The notes under the pieces are model-generated. The model made no database searches. It was not told the origin of the DNA and worked only from the letters and a program-made list of their open reading frames with translations. Position numbers and translations under genes: made by a program. From Halococcus sediminicola (GTDB taxonomy: Archaea > Halobacteriota > Halobacteria > Halobacteriales > Halococcaceae): a stretch of 64,000 nucleotides of DNA. Location: NCBI RefSeq assembly GCF_000755245.1, contig NZ_BBMP01000022.1, positions 248,001-312,000 of the forward strand. Direction: 5' to 3'. Positions within the stretch are counted from its first letter, which is position 1; every line of letters starts with the position of its first letter. This document shows, piece by piece, positions 45,485 through 54,259 of the stretch.

Positions 45485-46423
45485 ATGAGTCGCGTGCGCA
45501 AGCCCGAGTGGCTGAAGACCCGCCCGCCGTCGGGCGAGCAGTTCACCGACATCAAGCACACACTGCGCGAACGCGACCTCCACACCGTCTGCGAGGAAGC
45601 CAACTGTCCGAACATGGGCGAATGCTGGTCCGGACGGGACGGACCGGGAACGGCGACGTTCATGCTGATGGGCGAGCGCTGCTCGCGTGGCTGCAACTTC
45701 TGTGACGTCGAAACCGGGGGGATGAGCGCGCTCGACCCCGACGAACCCGCGAACGTCGCCGACGCCGTCGCCGAGATCGGTCTCGAATACGTCGTCCTCA
45801 CCAGCGTGGACCGCGACGACCTCGACGACTACGGGGCCGCCCATTTCGCGCGCACCATCGAGGCCATCAAGGAGCGCGATCCCTCGATTCTCGTGGAAGT
45901 CCTGATTCCGGACTTCCAGGGCGAACCCGAGTTAGTCCGAAAGATCATCGACGCCGGTCCCGACGTCATCGCCCACAACATCGAGACCGTCGAACGCCTC
46001 CAGTGGCCCGTCCGCGACCGCCGGGCGAACTACGACCAGTCATTATCAGTTCTCGAACAGGTCGAACGGGAATCGGAGATCCACACCAAAACGTCGATCA
46101 TGCTCGGCGTCGGCGAGTACGACCACGAGGTCTATCAGACCCTCTCGGATCTGCGGGAGGCGGACGTCGACGTCGTGACGCTCGGCCAGTACCTCCAGCC
46201 GTCGCGCTCGCATCTCGACGTCTCCTCGTATGTGCATCCCGACAAGTTCACGACGTGGCGGGCGGTCGCCGAGGAGGAACTCGGCTTTCTCTACTGTGCG
46301 AGCGGACCGATGGTCCGGTCGTCGTACAAGGCCGGCGAACTGTTCGTCGAGGCCGTCCTACGGGAGGGGCAGTCGGTCGAGGGGGCACGGCGGTCGGCGC
46401 GGGCGGCCTCGCAGTCGGCCTGA
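45485..46423 (+). CDS. lipA: Lipoyl synthase
   Basis: A 312-residue radical-SAM enzyme that inserts two sulfurs into protein-bound octanoyl. Both 4Fe-4S clusters are visible: the auxiliary set Cys36, Cys41 and Cys47 (CEEANCPNMGEC) and the SAM-cluster set Cys66, Cys70 and Cys73 (CSRGCNFC). It starts MSRVRKPEWLKTRPPSGEQFTDIKHTL, typical of the family. The terminal R-S-S-Y-x-A-G motif is seen as VRSSYKAGELF. The ATG at 45485 gives this exact start. The lipoyl-dependent 2-oxoacid dehydrogenase operon begins 0.8 kb downstream on the same strand, which suggests coordinated function. Confidence 0.96.
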   Translation: MSRVRKPEWLKTRPPSGEQFTDIKHTLRERDLHTVCEEANCPNMGECWSGRDGPGTATFMLMGERCSRGCNFCDVETGGMSALDPDEPANVADAVAEIGLEYVVLTSVDRDDLDDYGAAHFARTIEAIKERDPSILVEVLIPDFQGEPELVRKIIDAGPDVIAHNIETVERLQWPVRDRRANYDQSLSVLEQVERESEIHTKTSIMLGVGEYDHEVYQTLSDLREADVDVVTLGQYLQPSRSHLDVSSYVHPDKFTTWRAVAEEELGFLYCASGPMVRSSYKAGELFVEAVLREGQSVEGARRSARAASQSA

Positions 46424-46449
46424 GAGTCGTGGCTCTCGGCGGGTGGGAC

Positions 46450-46842
46450 TCAGACGCGTGTTTTCAGTTCGATGCGATAGCCGAACGGGTCGACGACGTA
46501 GAGCGAGGCTGCCTCCCCGGTCGCCCCGCGCGGTGCGGCGAGTTCGTCGTCGATTTCCACACCCACCTCGTCGAGGCGCGAGCGAACCGTGTCGATCGGT
46601 TCCTCGACGACGACGCAGAAGTGATCGAAGTTCGTCGCCGTCGGCGCGTCGAACTCGTCGGTCGGCCAGAGGTGGACGACCGCGGTCGCCGACAGCCGCA
46701 CGTCGAGAAACGGTTTTTCACCCGTCTCGTGGAGGGTGTCTTCGATACCGAAGCCGAGTTGCTCGCCGTAGAACGTCCTCGCGGCGTCGGCCCCGTCGGC
46801 CGGGATGCGGAGGTTGACGTGGTCGAGATGTCGTGCGTTCAC
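46450..46842 (-). CDS. VOC-family (glyoxalase/bleomycin-resistance fold) protein
   Basis: A 130-residue single-domain VOC protein read from GTG at 46842 (MNARHLDHVNLRIPADGADAARTFYGEQLGFGIEDTLHE). The first metal-type His lies in HLDHVNLRI, the second in HFCVVVEEP, and the last Glu in FGYRIELKTRV, giving a plausible H/E metal site of a dimer. The substrate cannot be known from sequence; glyoxalase, dioxygenase and epimerase relatives share this fold. The upstream in-frame region is rejected as start because it reads into the intergenic region. It lies in opposite direction to both flanking genes, lipA and the dehydrogenase operon. Confidence 0.88.
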   Translation of the reverse strand: MNARHLDHVNLRIPADGADAARTFYGEQLGFGIEDTLHETGEKPFLDVRLSATAVVHLWPTDEFDAPTATNFDHFCVVVEEPIDTVRSRLDEVGVEIDDELAAPRGATGEAASLYVVDPFGYRIELKTRV

Positions 46843-46878
46843 ACGTCCGAGTCCATCGTCACATCGCAAAAAGGTTGA

Positions 46879-47112
46879 ATGAGTGTGGTCGCCTCGCTCC
46901 CCGACACCTCGCACCGATATGGTCGGCGTTCGCGCCGTTCCCTGCCGATAGGACAATTGTGGAACGATCGCGATTCGGGAACGGTAGCGACTGCCATCGC
47001 CGGAAGCGGACGGCCACGACGGACTCGTGGCGTCGGCGAACTGTGGATCGACGACAACGACGACCGGTGGCGGCGGGTCGATGTTCCGGTTCCCACGGAT
47101 GGAAAGCGATAG
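46879..47112 (+). CDS. Doubtful small ORF between VOC and the 2-oxoacid dehydrogenase operon
   Basis: A 77-codon frame, MSVVASLPDTSHRYGRRSRRSLP, ending in GVGELWIDDNDDRWRRVDVPVPTDGKR. Only the last third looks like haloarchaeal protein sequence, while the first part is arginine-rich. It might be a decayed or frameshifted gene, or not coding. The 420-bp interval 46843-47265 has no better gene; its right half holds the AT-rich promoter of the operon. Confidence 0.25.
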   Translation: MSVVASLPDTSHRYGRRSRRSLPIGQLWNDRDSGTVATAIAGSGRPRRTRGVGELWIDDNDDRWRRVDVPVPTDGKR

Positions 47113-47204
47113 TTGACGAAATCGGTGTTTTTCGTGTGTGAAACGTATGCACGGACGATTTCGTGCGTGCGAACGGCAAGAATGGCAGCCACAAAAACCC
47201 TTTT

Positions 47205-47222
47205 ACAAAAAGAATATAACTG
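47205..47222 (+). promoter_or_regulatory. Promoter of the 2-oxoacid dehydrogenase operon
   Basis: The region around 47189-47222 is the most AT-rich non-rRNA stretch nearby and includes aaaaagaatataactg, a strong TATA box (aatataac) with a purine-rich BRE-like sequence before it. The transcription start is expected near 47240-47246, leaving about 10-26 nt before the GTG candidates at 47254 and 47266. Confidence 0.65.
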
Positions 47223-47265
47223 CGGCAATCGATGGTGTGGATATGTCATCGAGGTGGCTCCGCCC

Positions 47266-48369
47266 GTGAGCACGCTACAGCACGACCCCGGTGAGCGAAT
47301 CGAGATCCTCGACGAGGACGGAAACGTCCGCGACGGCGCGACGGTGCCCGACGTGAGCGACGAGTTGCTCGTCGAGATGTACCGCGAGATGCGGCTGGTG
47401 CGCCACTTCGACCAGCGCGCCGTCTCGCTCCAGCGACAGGGCCGCATCGGCACGTATCCGCCGCTATCGGGTCAGGAGGGGGCACAGGTGGGGAGCGCCC
47501 ACGCGCTCGCCGATGACGACTGGCTCTTTCCGAGCTATCGCGAGCACGGCGCGTCGCTCATCAAGGGGTTCTCGCTCGAACGAACGTTGCTCTACTGGAT
47601 GGGTCACGAGGTTGGCTACGGCGAGGACGACGCCAACATCTTCACGCCCGCGGTGCCGATCGCCTCCCAACTCCCCCACGCCGTGGGCGCGTCGTGGGCC
47701 TCGAAATTGAAGGGCGAGGAGAAAGCCTTCCTCTGCTATTTCGGCGACGGCGCAACCAGCGAAGGGGACTTCCACGAAGCGATGAACTTTGCCGGGGTGT
47801 TCGACACGCCCACCATCTTCTTCTGTAACAACAACCAGTGGGCGATTTCCGTGCCCCGAGAACGCCAGACCGCGAGCGCGACGCTCGCCCAGAAGGCCGA
47901 CGCCTACGGCTTCGAGGGGATTCAAGTGGACGGGATGGACCCGCTGGCGGTCTATCAGGCCACGACGAAAGCCATCGAGAAAGCCAAAGATCCCGACGAG
48001 GACGAGAAGCGGCCGACGATGATCGAGGCCGTCCAGTACCGCTTCGGCGCACACACGACCGCCGACGACCCCTCGGTCTATCGGGAGGACGACGAGGTCG
48101 AGGAGTGGAAGCGAAAGGACCCGATTCCACGGCTGGAGGCGTATCTCGAAGGGGAGGGAATCCTCGACGACGAGCGCATCGCGGCCATCGAAGATGACGT
48201 CGAAAGCGACGTCGCGGACGCCATCGACGCCGCCGAGGCGCGCGAGCGACCCGACCCGGAGGAGATGTTCGCCGACGTCTACGCGGAGATGCCCAAACGG
48301 CTCGACCAGCAGCTACAGTACCTGAAACGACTGCGCGAGGACCACGGCGACGGGGAGCTTCTCGAATGA
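47266..48369 (+). CDS. pdhA: 2-oxoacid dehydrogenase E1 alpha subunit (pyruvate-type)
   Basis: A 367-residue thiamine-diphosphate subunit. The TPP motif is [32 protein letters not shown], with GDG and the terminal NN, followed by [13 protein letters not shown]. Start is debated: the GTG at 47266 gives [24 protein letters not shown], the common haloarchaeal start; an in-frame GTG at 47254 would add four residues. The N-terminal frame extends further upstream to 47113 but its sequence is not family-like and lies before the TATA box. First gene of a four-gene operon; its TGA overlaps the next ATG by 4 bp. Substrate (pyruvate or branched-chain 2-oxoacid) is not settled. Confidence 0.93.
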   Translation: MSTLQHDPGERIEILDEDGNVRDGATVPDVSDELLVEMYREMRLVRHFDQRAVSLQRQGRIGTYPPLSGQEGAQVGSAHALADDDWLFPSYREHGASLIKGFSLERTLLYWMGHEVGYGEDDANIFTPAVPIASQLPHAVGASWASKLKGEEKAFLCYFGDGATSEGDFHEAMNFAGVFDTPTIFFCNNNQWAISVPRERQTASATLAQKADAYGFEGIQVDGMDPLAVYQATTKAIEKAKDPDEDEKRPTMIEAVQYRFGAHTTADDPSVYREDDEVEEWKRKDPIPRLEAYLEGEGILDDERIAAIEDDVESDVADAIDAAEARERPDPEEMFADVYAEMPKRLDQQLQYLKRLREDHGDGELLE

Positions 48370-49382
48370 GCACGACACAACAAGAACGGACCGAAGAGGG
48401 GGAGACACAGAGCCTGACGCTCGTCCAGGCGGTGCGCGACGGGCTCCACGGCGAGATGAGTCGGGACGAAGACGTGCTCGTACTGGGTGAGGACGTCGGC
48501 AAAAATGGAGGAGTCTTCCGCGCCACGCAGGGTCTCCACGACGAGTTCGGCGACGAGCGGGTCATCGACACGCCGCTGGCCGAATCCGGCATCGTCGGGA
48601 CATCCATCGGCATGGCCGCTTACGGGATGAAACCCGTCCCCGAGATTCAGTTCCAGGGGTTCATCTATCCGAGTTTCAACCAGATCGTCTCGCACGCAGC
48701 ACGGCTCAGGAACCGCTCGCGCGGGCGGTTCACCTGCTCGATGGTGATTCGCGCGCCCTACGGCGGCGGCATCCGCGCGCCCGAGCACCACTCCGAGTCA
48801 AAGGAGGCGTTCTTCGTCCACGAGGCGGGTCTCAAAGTGGTGATTCCGAGCACGCCCTACGACACCAAGGGACTGCTCGCCGCCTCGATCCGTGACCCCG
48901 ATCCCGTCCTGTTCCTCGAACCGAAACTCATCTATCGGGCCTTCAGAGAAGAGGTTCCCGACGAGTCCTATACCGTCCCGCTCGGCGAGGCCGCCGTCCG
49001 CCGGGAGGGTACTGATGTCTCGGTGTTCACGTGGGGCGCGATGACCCGCCCGACGATGGACGCCGCCGAGAACCTCGCCGAGGAGGGCATCGACTGCGAG
49101 GTCGTCGATCTCCGAACCCTCTCGCCGCTCGACGACGAGGCGATCGTCGAGTCGTTCAAGAAGACGGGGCGTGCGGCGGTCGTCCACGAGGCCCCCAAGA
49201 CCGGCGGACTGGCCGGCGAGATCACCGCCACGATCCAGGAGGAGGCGCTCGTGTATCAGGAGGCACCGATCACGCGCGTCACGGGCTTCGATACCCCGTT
49301 CCCGCTGTACGCGCTCGAAGATTACTATCTCCCCGAGGCCGCCCGCATCGAGGACGGTATCCGGGAGGCCGCGGAGTTCTGA
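48366..49382 (+). CDS. pdhB: 2-oxoacid dehydrogenase E1 beta subunit
   Basis: A 338-residue partner of E1 alpha in the heterotetrameric alpha2-beta2 dehydrogenase. Family landmarks: [38 protein letters not shown] at the start; then [29 protein letters not shown]; and the C-terminal transketolase-like [42 protein letters not shown]. The start ATG overlaps the stop of pdhA by 4 bp, and the pdhB stop abuts the ATG of the E2 gene. This pair decarboxylates the 2-oxoacid and reductively acylates the lipoyl group of E2. Confidence 0.95.
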   Translation: MSTTQQERTEEGETQSLTLVQAVRDGLHGEMSRDEDVLVLGEDVGKNGGVFRATQGLHDEFGDERVIDTPLAESGIVGTSIGMAAYGMKPVPEIQFQGFIYPSFNQIVSHAARLRNRSRGRFTCSMVIRAPYGGGIRAPEHHSESKEAFFVHEAGLKVVIPSTPYDTKGLLAASIRDPDPVLFLEPKLIYRAFREEVPDESYTVPLGEAAVRREGTDVSVFTWGAMTRPTMDAAENLAEEGIDCEVVDLRTLSPLDDEAIVESFKKTGRAAVVHEAPKTGGLAGEITATIQEEALVYQEAPITRVTGFDTPFPLYALEDYYLPEAARIEDGIREAAEF

Positions 49383-50909
49383 ATGGTCCGCGAGTTCGAA
49401 CTCCCCGACGTGGGCGAGGGGGTCGCCGAGGGCGAGATCGTCGAGTGGCTCGTCGAGGAGGGCGACCCGGTCGAGGAAGACCAACCCGTCGCCGAGGTCG
49501 AGACCGACAAGGCGGTGGTGGAGGTTCCGTCCCCCGTCAACGGCAGCGTACAGGAAATCCACGCCGACGCGGGCGAGATGGTGCCGGTCGGCACAGTGAT
49601 CATCACTTTCGCCGAGGAGGGTGACGCCGAGAGCGACGCGGCGACGAGCGCGGAGGAGTCGGCCGAGATGCGGACCGACACCGCGACCGAGGCGGGTCCC
49701 AACGAGGAGGGTGAAACGGGGTCGGCCGAGGAGACATCGACCCCGAACGGGCGCGTCTTCGCCGCCCCGAGCGCGCGGCGGTTGGCGCGCGAGCTCGGCG
49801 TCGATATCGGTACTGTCGAGGGGTCCGGTCCCGGCGGCCGGGTGAGCGAGCACGACGTGCGTGCGGCGGCCGAAAGCGGAGAAGAGGGAGAGGGCAGCGG
49901 GGCGGCCGAATCGTCCGAACCGGCCGCCACGCGCGTCGAGAGCGAGGCGGACTCCGTTGGCAGTGGTGTGGCACAATCGTCATCCGCGAGCGGGTCGATG
50001 GCGGGCGAATCGGCGGCCGACCGCGATCGCACCCTCGCCGCACCCGCGACACGGAAGATGGCCGCAGACGTTGGAATTGACATCGACAGCGTGCCGACCG
50101 ACGAGGAGCGCGACGGCGAGGCGTTCGTCACGCCCGCAGCCGTCGAGTCCTACGCCGAAAGCCAGCAGGCCGCACAGGATGCGGACAGGGCCGCACTCGC
50201 GGAATCGAAGGAGGAAGAGCGGATTCCGTACCGTGGGGTTCGTCGGACCATCGGCGAGCAGATGGCGCGCTCGAAGTACACCGCGCCCCACGTGACCCAC
50301 CACGACGAGGTGGACGTCACCGCGCTCGTCGAGGCGCGGGCCGACCTCAAGGAGGTGGCCGCCGAGCAGGGCATCAGCCTCTCGTACATGCCCTTCGTCA
50401 TGAAGGCCTGTGTGGCCGCACTGCGCGAGTTCCCGATGGTCAACGCCATGCTCGACGAGGAAAACGAGGAGATCGTCCAGAAGAACGACTACAACATCGG
50501 CGTGGCGACCGCGACCGACGCCGGCCTGATGGTGCCCGTAGTGCACGGGGCCGACGAGAAGAACCTGCTCCAGCTCTCCTCGGAGATGAACGAACTGATC
50601 GAGAAGGCCCGCGAGCGCTCGATCAGCAGGAGCGAGATGCAGGGCGGCACCTTCACCATCACAAATGTGGGAACTATCGGCGGCGAGTACGCGACGCCCA
50701 TCCTCAACCACCCCGAGGTGGCGATCCTCGCGCTCGGGGCGATCAAGGAGAAACCCAGAGTCGTGGACGACGAGATCGTTCCCCGCAAGGTGATGACGCT
50801 CTCGCTGTCGATCGATCACCGCGTCATCGACGGGGCGATCGCGGCGCAGTTCACCAACCGCGTCGAGGAGTTCCTCGAAAATCCACAGTTGCTGCTGTTG
50901 GAAGCGTAA
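49383..50909 (+). CDS. pdhC: Dihydrolipoamide acyltransferase E2 with two E3-binding-like domains
   Basis: A 508-residue E2 core. One lipoyl domain comes first, with the lipoylated lysine Lys43 in VETDKAVVEVPSP. A Glu/Ala/Ser/Thr-rich linker follows. An E3-binding domain is seen as VFAAPSARRLARELGVDIGTVEGSGPGGRVSEHDV, and a second similar segment as LAAPATRKMAADVGIDIDSVPTDEE. The acyltransferase core follows (PYRGVRRTIGEQMARSKYTAPHVTHHDEVDVT), with active-site His479 and Asp483 in DHRVIDG. The ATG abuts the pdhB stop. It should form a 24- or 60-mer core; a large complex is known in the family, not shown here. Confidence 0.95.
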   Translation: MVREFELPDVGEGVAEGEIVEWLVEEGDPVEEDQPVAEVETDKAVVEVPSPVNGSVQEIHADAGEMVPVGTVIITFAEEGDAESDAATSAEESAEMRTDTATEAGPNEEGETGSAEETSTPNGRVFAAPSARRLARELGVDIGTVEGSGPGGRVSEHDVRAAAESGEEGEGSGAAESSEPAATRVESEADSVGSGVAQSSSASGSMAGESAADRDRTLAAPATRKMAADVGIDIDSVPTDEERDGEAFVTPAAVESYAESQQAAQDADRAALAESKEEERIPYRGVRRTIGEQMARSKYTAPHVTHHDEVDVTALVEARADLKEVAAEQGISLSYMPFVMKACVAALREFPMVNAMLDEENEEIVQKNDYNIGVATATDAGLMVPVVHGADEKNLLQLSSEMNELIEKARERSISRSEMQGGTFTITNVGTIGGEYATPILNHPEVAILALGAIKEKPRVVDDEIVPRKVMTLSLSIDHRVIDGAIAAQFTNRVEEFLENPQLLLLEA

Positions 50910-50960
50910 TCCGGCCGCGAGACCCACTCAATTTTTCACACCTGCGCGTCTCTCGCCGCT

Positions 50961-52385
50961 ATGGTCGTTGGAGACGTCACGACGGGCACGGAACTGCTTA
51001 TCATCGGCGCGGGTCCGGGCGGATACGTCGCCGCCATCCGCGCGGGCCAGTTGGATCTTGACGTCACGCTGGTCGAGAAGGAAGCATATGGAGGAACCTG
51101 CCTGAATCACGGCTGCATCCCTTCGAAAGCACTCATCTCGGCGACCGACGTCGCCCACGATGCCGGTGAGGCCGAGGCGATGGGCATCTACGCCGACCCC
51201 GCGGTGGACCTCGCGGGGATGGTGAGCTGGAAGGACGACATCGTCGACCAACTCACCGGCGGCGTCGAAAAGTTGTGCAAGGCAAACGGCGTGAACCTCG
51301 TCGAGGGGCGTGCGGAGTTCGCCGGCGAGAACAAAGTCCGGGTCGCTCACGGCGGCGAAGGCCAGGGTTCCGAGACCATCGAGTTCGAGCACGCTATCGT
51401 CGCCACCGGCTCGCGGCCGATGGCAATCCCGAACTTCGAATTCGACGGCGAACACATCATCTCCTCGCGCGAGGCGCTCGCGCTCGATGCAGTACCTGAA
51501 AGTCTCGTGGTCGTCGGCGCGGGCTACATCGGGATGGAACTCTCGACTGTCTTCGCCAAACTCGGCACCGACGTGACGGTCGTGGAGATGCTCGATTCGG
51601 CGCTGCCAGCCTACGAAAACGATGTCGCGCGCGTCGTCAAGAGCCGCGCCGAGGAGTTAGGTATCGACTTCTACTTCGGCGAAGGGGCGAGCGAGTGGGA
51701 GGAATCGGGCGACGGCATCACCGTCAGAACCGAAAACGAAGAAGGGGAGGTCTCGGAGTTCGGCGCGGAGAAGGCGCTCGTCGCGGTCGGGCGCGAACCC
51801 GTCACGGACACGCTGAACCTCGATGCCGTGGGTCTCGCGACCGACGAGGGCGGCTTCCTCGACACGGACGACCGCGCACGGACAGATGTGGAAAGCGTCT
51901 TCGCCGTCGGCGACGTCGCCGGCGAGCCGATGTTGGCCCACAAGGGGATGAAGGAGGGCGAGGTGGCCGCCGAGGTCGTCGCGGGCGAGCCGTCGGCGCT
52001 CGACTATCAGAGCGTGCCCGCGGCGGTGTTCACCGACCCCGAAATCGGGACTGTCGGGATGACCGAGAGCGAGGCCGAGGAGGCGGGCTTTTCGACAGTG
52101 GTGGGCGAGATGCCGATGCAGGCCAGCGGGCGCGCGCTCACACTCGGCGAGAGCGACGGATTCGTCCGCGTGGTCGCCGACGACGATGCCGGGTTCGTCC
52201 TCGGCGCGCAGATCGTCGCGCCGGAGGCCTCGGAGATGATCGCCGAGTTCGGACTCGCCATCGAGATGGGCGCGACACTCGAAGACATCGCCGCGACCAT
52301 CCACACCCACCCCACACTCGGCGAGGCGGTCATGGAGGCCGTCGAGAACGCACGGGGCAAGGCGATTCACACGCTGAATCGGTGA
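50961..52385 (+). CDS. lpdA: Dihydrolipoamide dehydrogenase (E3)
   Basis: A 474-residue FAD flavoprotein that reoxidises dihydrolipoamide with NAD+. FAD motif GAGPGGYVAA is at residues 16-25. Redox-active disulfide Cys47 and Cys52 is in GGTCLNHGCIPSKAL. The NAD motif is VVGAGYIGMELS, and the C-terminal catalytic pair is in HTHPTLGEAVMEA. It lies 51 bp after the E2 gene, so it is probably the last gene of the operon, though the spacer has a T-rich aatttttc stretch that could end or start transcription. E3 may serve other lipoyl systems such as glycine cleavage too. Confidence 0.95.
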   Translation: MVVGDVTTGTELLIIGAGPGGYVAAIRAGQLDLDVTLVEKEAYGGTCLNHGCIPSKALISATDVAHDAGEAEAMGIYADPAVDLAGMVSWKDDIVDQLTGGVEKLCKANGVNLVEGRAEFAGENKVRVAHGGEGQGSETIEFEHAIVATGSRPMAIPNFEFDGEHIISSREALALDAVPESLVVVGAGYIGMELSTVFAKLGTDVTVVEMLDSALPAYENDVARVVKSRAEELGIDFYFGEGASEWEESGDGITVRTENEEGEVSEFGAEKALVAVGREPVTDTLNLDAVGLATDEGGFLDTDDRARTDVESVFAVGDVAGEPMLAHKGMKEGEVAAEVVAGEPSALDYQSVPAAVFTDPEIGTVGMTESEAEEAGFSTVVGEMPMQASGRALTLGESDGFVRVVADDDAGFVLGAQIVAPEASEMIAEFGLAIEMGATLEDIAATIHTHPTLGEAVMEAVENARGKAIHTLNR

Positions 52386-52475
52386 GAGAAATTCGCGTGC
52401 GTTCGTGACTGTGGATGACGGAGCGTCGACCACGATGTCCGCCGGGTTTTTGTTCGGGTAGTTCTCACTGGGGGT

Positions 52476-52823
52476 ATGAGCGGCTCCGAGGAGGACATCG
52501 AAGAACTGCGCGAGAAGAAACTCGAACAGCTGAAAGAACAACAGCAGGGCGGCGGGCAGAACGAGGAGGCCAGACAGGCCCAACAGGAACAGGCCGAAGC
52601 GCAGAAATCGGCCGTGCTCCGCCAGAACCTCACCGACGGGGCCAGACAGCGGCTCAACTCGGTGAAGATGAGCAAGCCGGAGTTCGGCGAGCAGGTCGAA
52701 CAGCAGGTGTTCGCGCTCGCGCGCAGCGGCCGACTAGGCGACAAGATCGACGAAGACCAGATGCGAGAGCTTCTCCAAGAGCTCAAACCCGACCAGCAGA
52801 GCTTCGACATCAAACGGCGATAA
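52476..52823 (+). CDS. PDCD5-family DNA-binding protein
   Basis: A 115-residue helical protein of the PDCD5/TFAR19 family, found in archaea and eukaryotes. It starts [24 protein letters not shown], a coiled-coil helix rich in Glu, Lys and Gln. The conserved core follows: [55 protein letters not shown], where LTxxARxRLxxIxxVKP-like spacing defines the family. The ending FDIKRR is also typical. Archaeal members bind DNA and may act in transcription or stability; precise role is not known. It is on the same strand as the dehydrogenase operon and 85 bp before hisS. Confidence 0.94.
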   Translation: MSGSEEDIEELREKKLEQLKEQQQGGGQNEEARQAQQEQAEAQKSAVLRQNLTDGARQRLNSVKMSKPEFGEQVEQQVFALARSGRLGDKIDEDQMRELLQELKPDQQSFDIKRR

Positions 52824-52907
52824 CGACCCGGCACTCGACGACCACCGGCTTCCGTTTTCGTGGCGCATTCCGTAAGGGTGAACACGCCGATACCGCCAAC
52901 GGACAGT

Positions 52908-54182
52908 ATGTACGACCGCATCAAGGGTTTTCGGGACTTCTATCCCGGCGCGATGAGCGCCCGGCGGGAAGCCATCGACGACATCGAGGAAATCGCCCGG
53001 CGCTACGGCTTCCGCGAGATCGGGACACCAGCGCTCGAACGCACGGAGATGTACGCCGACAAGAGCGGCGAGGAGATCGTCGAGGAACTATATAATTTCA
53101 CCGACCACGGCGGCCGCGAGGTGGCGCTGACGCCCGAACTCACTCCCACTGTGGCGCGGATGGTCGTCGAAAAACAGCAGGAACTCGCCAAACCGATCAA
53201 GTGGGTCTCGACGCGCCCGTTCTGGCGCTACGAGGCGGTCCAGCAGGGTCGTTTCCGCGAGTTCTATCAGACGAATGTGGACATTTTCGGCTCGTCGGAA
53301 CCGATCGCCGACGCCGAGATCCTCGCCTACGCCGCCGACGCGCTCACCGAACTCGGTCTCACCGTCGATGACTTCGAGTTCCGAGTGAGTCATCGCGACA
53401 TCCTCGGGGGGTTGTTGGAGTCGTTCGACGCCGACATCGACACCGAGGCGGCCATCCGGGCGGTCGACAAGCGCGACAAGCTTGCCGTCGGCGAGTATCG
53501 CGCGCTGCTCGGCGACGCGGGCCTCTCGGAGTCGCAGGCCGAGGAGTTCGACGCCCTGCTCGACACCGACGAGGAGAATCTGGACGACCTCGTGGCCGCC
53601 GCCGAGACCGAGCGCGTCGAGCGCGCGGTCGGGAACCTCCAGGACGTACTCGACGCGACTGCGGATCTCGGCGCGCGCGAGTACTGCACGCTCTCGCTCG
53701 ACACCGCACGGGGTCTCGATTACTATACGGGAGTGGTCTTCGAGTGTTTCGACACCACCGGCACGGTGGGCCGGTCGGTGTTCGGCGGCGGGCGCTACGA
53801 CGACCTCATCGAGGGGTTCGGCGGCCAGCCGACGCCCGCGGTTGGCGTCGCGCTCGGGATGGCGACCCTCTCGCTGCTCTGTGAGCGCGCCGGCGTCTGG
53901 CCCGCAGAGACCACGACAACGGATTACTACGTCCTGCAGGTGGGCGACACCCGCGAGACCGCCGCCCGCATCACGCGCGACCTGCGCGAACGCGGTCACG
54001 TCGTCGAGACCGACATCGCCGGCCGGAGTTTCGGCGGACAGTTGGAATACGCCGACTCGATCGGTGCCGAAACGACCGTGATCGTCGGTGAGCAGGACCT
54101 CGCCGACGGGAACGTGACGGTCAAGCGGATGGATTCGGGCGAGCAGCGACAGGTGCCGGTCGCGGAGTTCCCCGAGGACTGA
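52908..54182 (+). CDS. hisS: Histidyl-tRNA synthetase
   Basis: A 424-residue class II synthetase. Motif 1 starts in MYDRIKGFRDFYPGAMSARREAIDDI. Motif 2 is in KWVSTRPFWRYEAVQQGRFREFYQTNVDIFG. The His-binding signatures are LDYYTGVVFE and GGGRYDDLIEGFGG. The C-terminal anticodon-binding domain is seen from YYVLQVGDTRETAARI. The start at 52908 gives the standard N-terminus; the in-frame extension before it is not family-like. Reads with the PDCD5 gene but has an 84-bp gap, so it may have its own promoter. Confidence 0.96.
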   Translation: MYDRIKGFRDFYPGAMSARREAIDDIEEIARRYGFREIGTPALERTEMYADKSGEEIVEELYNFTDHGGREVALTPELTPTVARMVVEKQQELAKPIKWVSTRPFWRYEAVQQGRFREFYQTNVDIFGSSEPIADAEILAYAADALTELGLTVDDFEFRVSHRDILGGLLESFDADIDTEAAIRAVDKRDKLAVGEYRALLGDAGLSESQAEEFDALLDTDEENLDDLVAAAETERVERAVGNLQDVLDATADLGAREYCTLSLDTARGLDYYTGVVFECFDTTGTVGRSVFGGGRYDDLIEGFGGQPTPAVGVALGMATLSLLCERAGVWPAETTTTDYYVLQVGDTRETAARITRDLRERGHVVETDIAGRSFGGQLEYADSIGAETTVIVGEQDLADGNVTVKRMDSGEQRQVPVAEFPED

Positions 54183-54259
54183 TGCCGTCGGTCAGAAACG
54201 GCTCTGAATGGGTCGATTCGGTCGCGTCCCGTTTCGAAAAGTCCGACCGACAGAGACGG

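Noticed and set aside
51657-52583. 308-codon minus-strand frame opposite the dihydrolipoamide dehydrogenase
   Set aside because: Antisense shadow of a gene with intact FAD, NAD and disulfide motifs.
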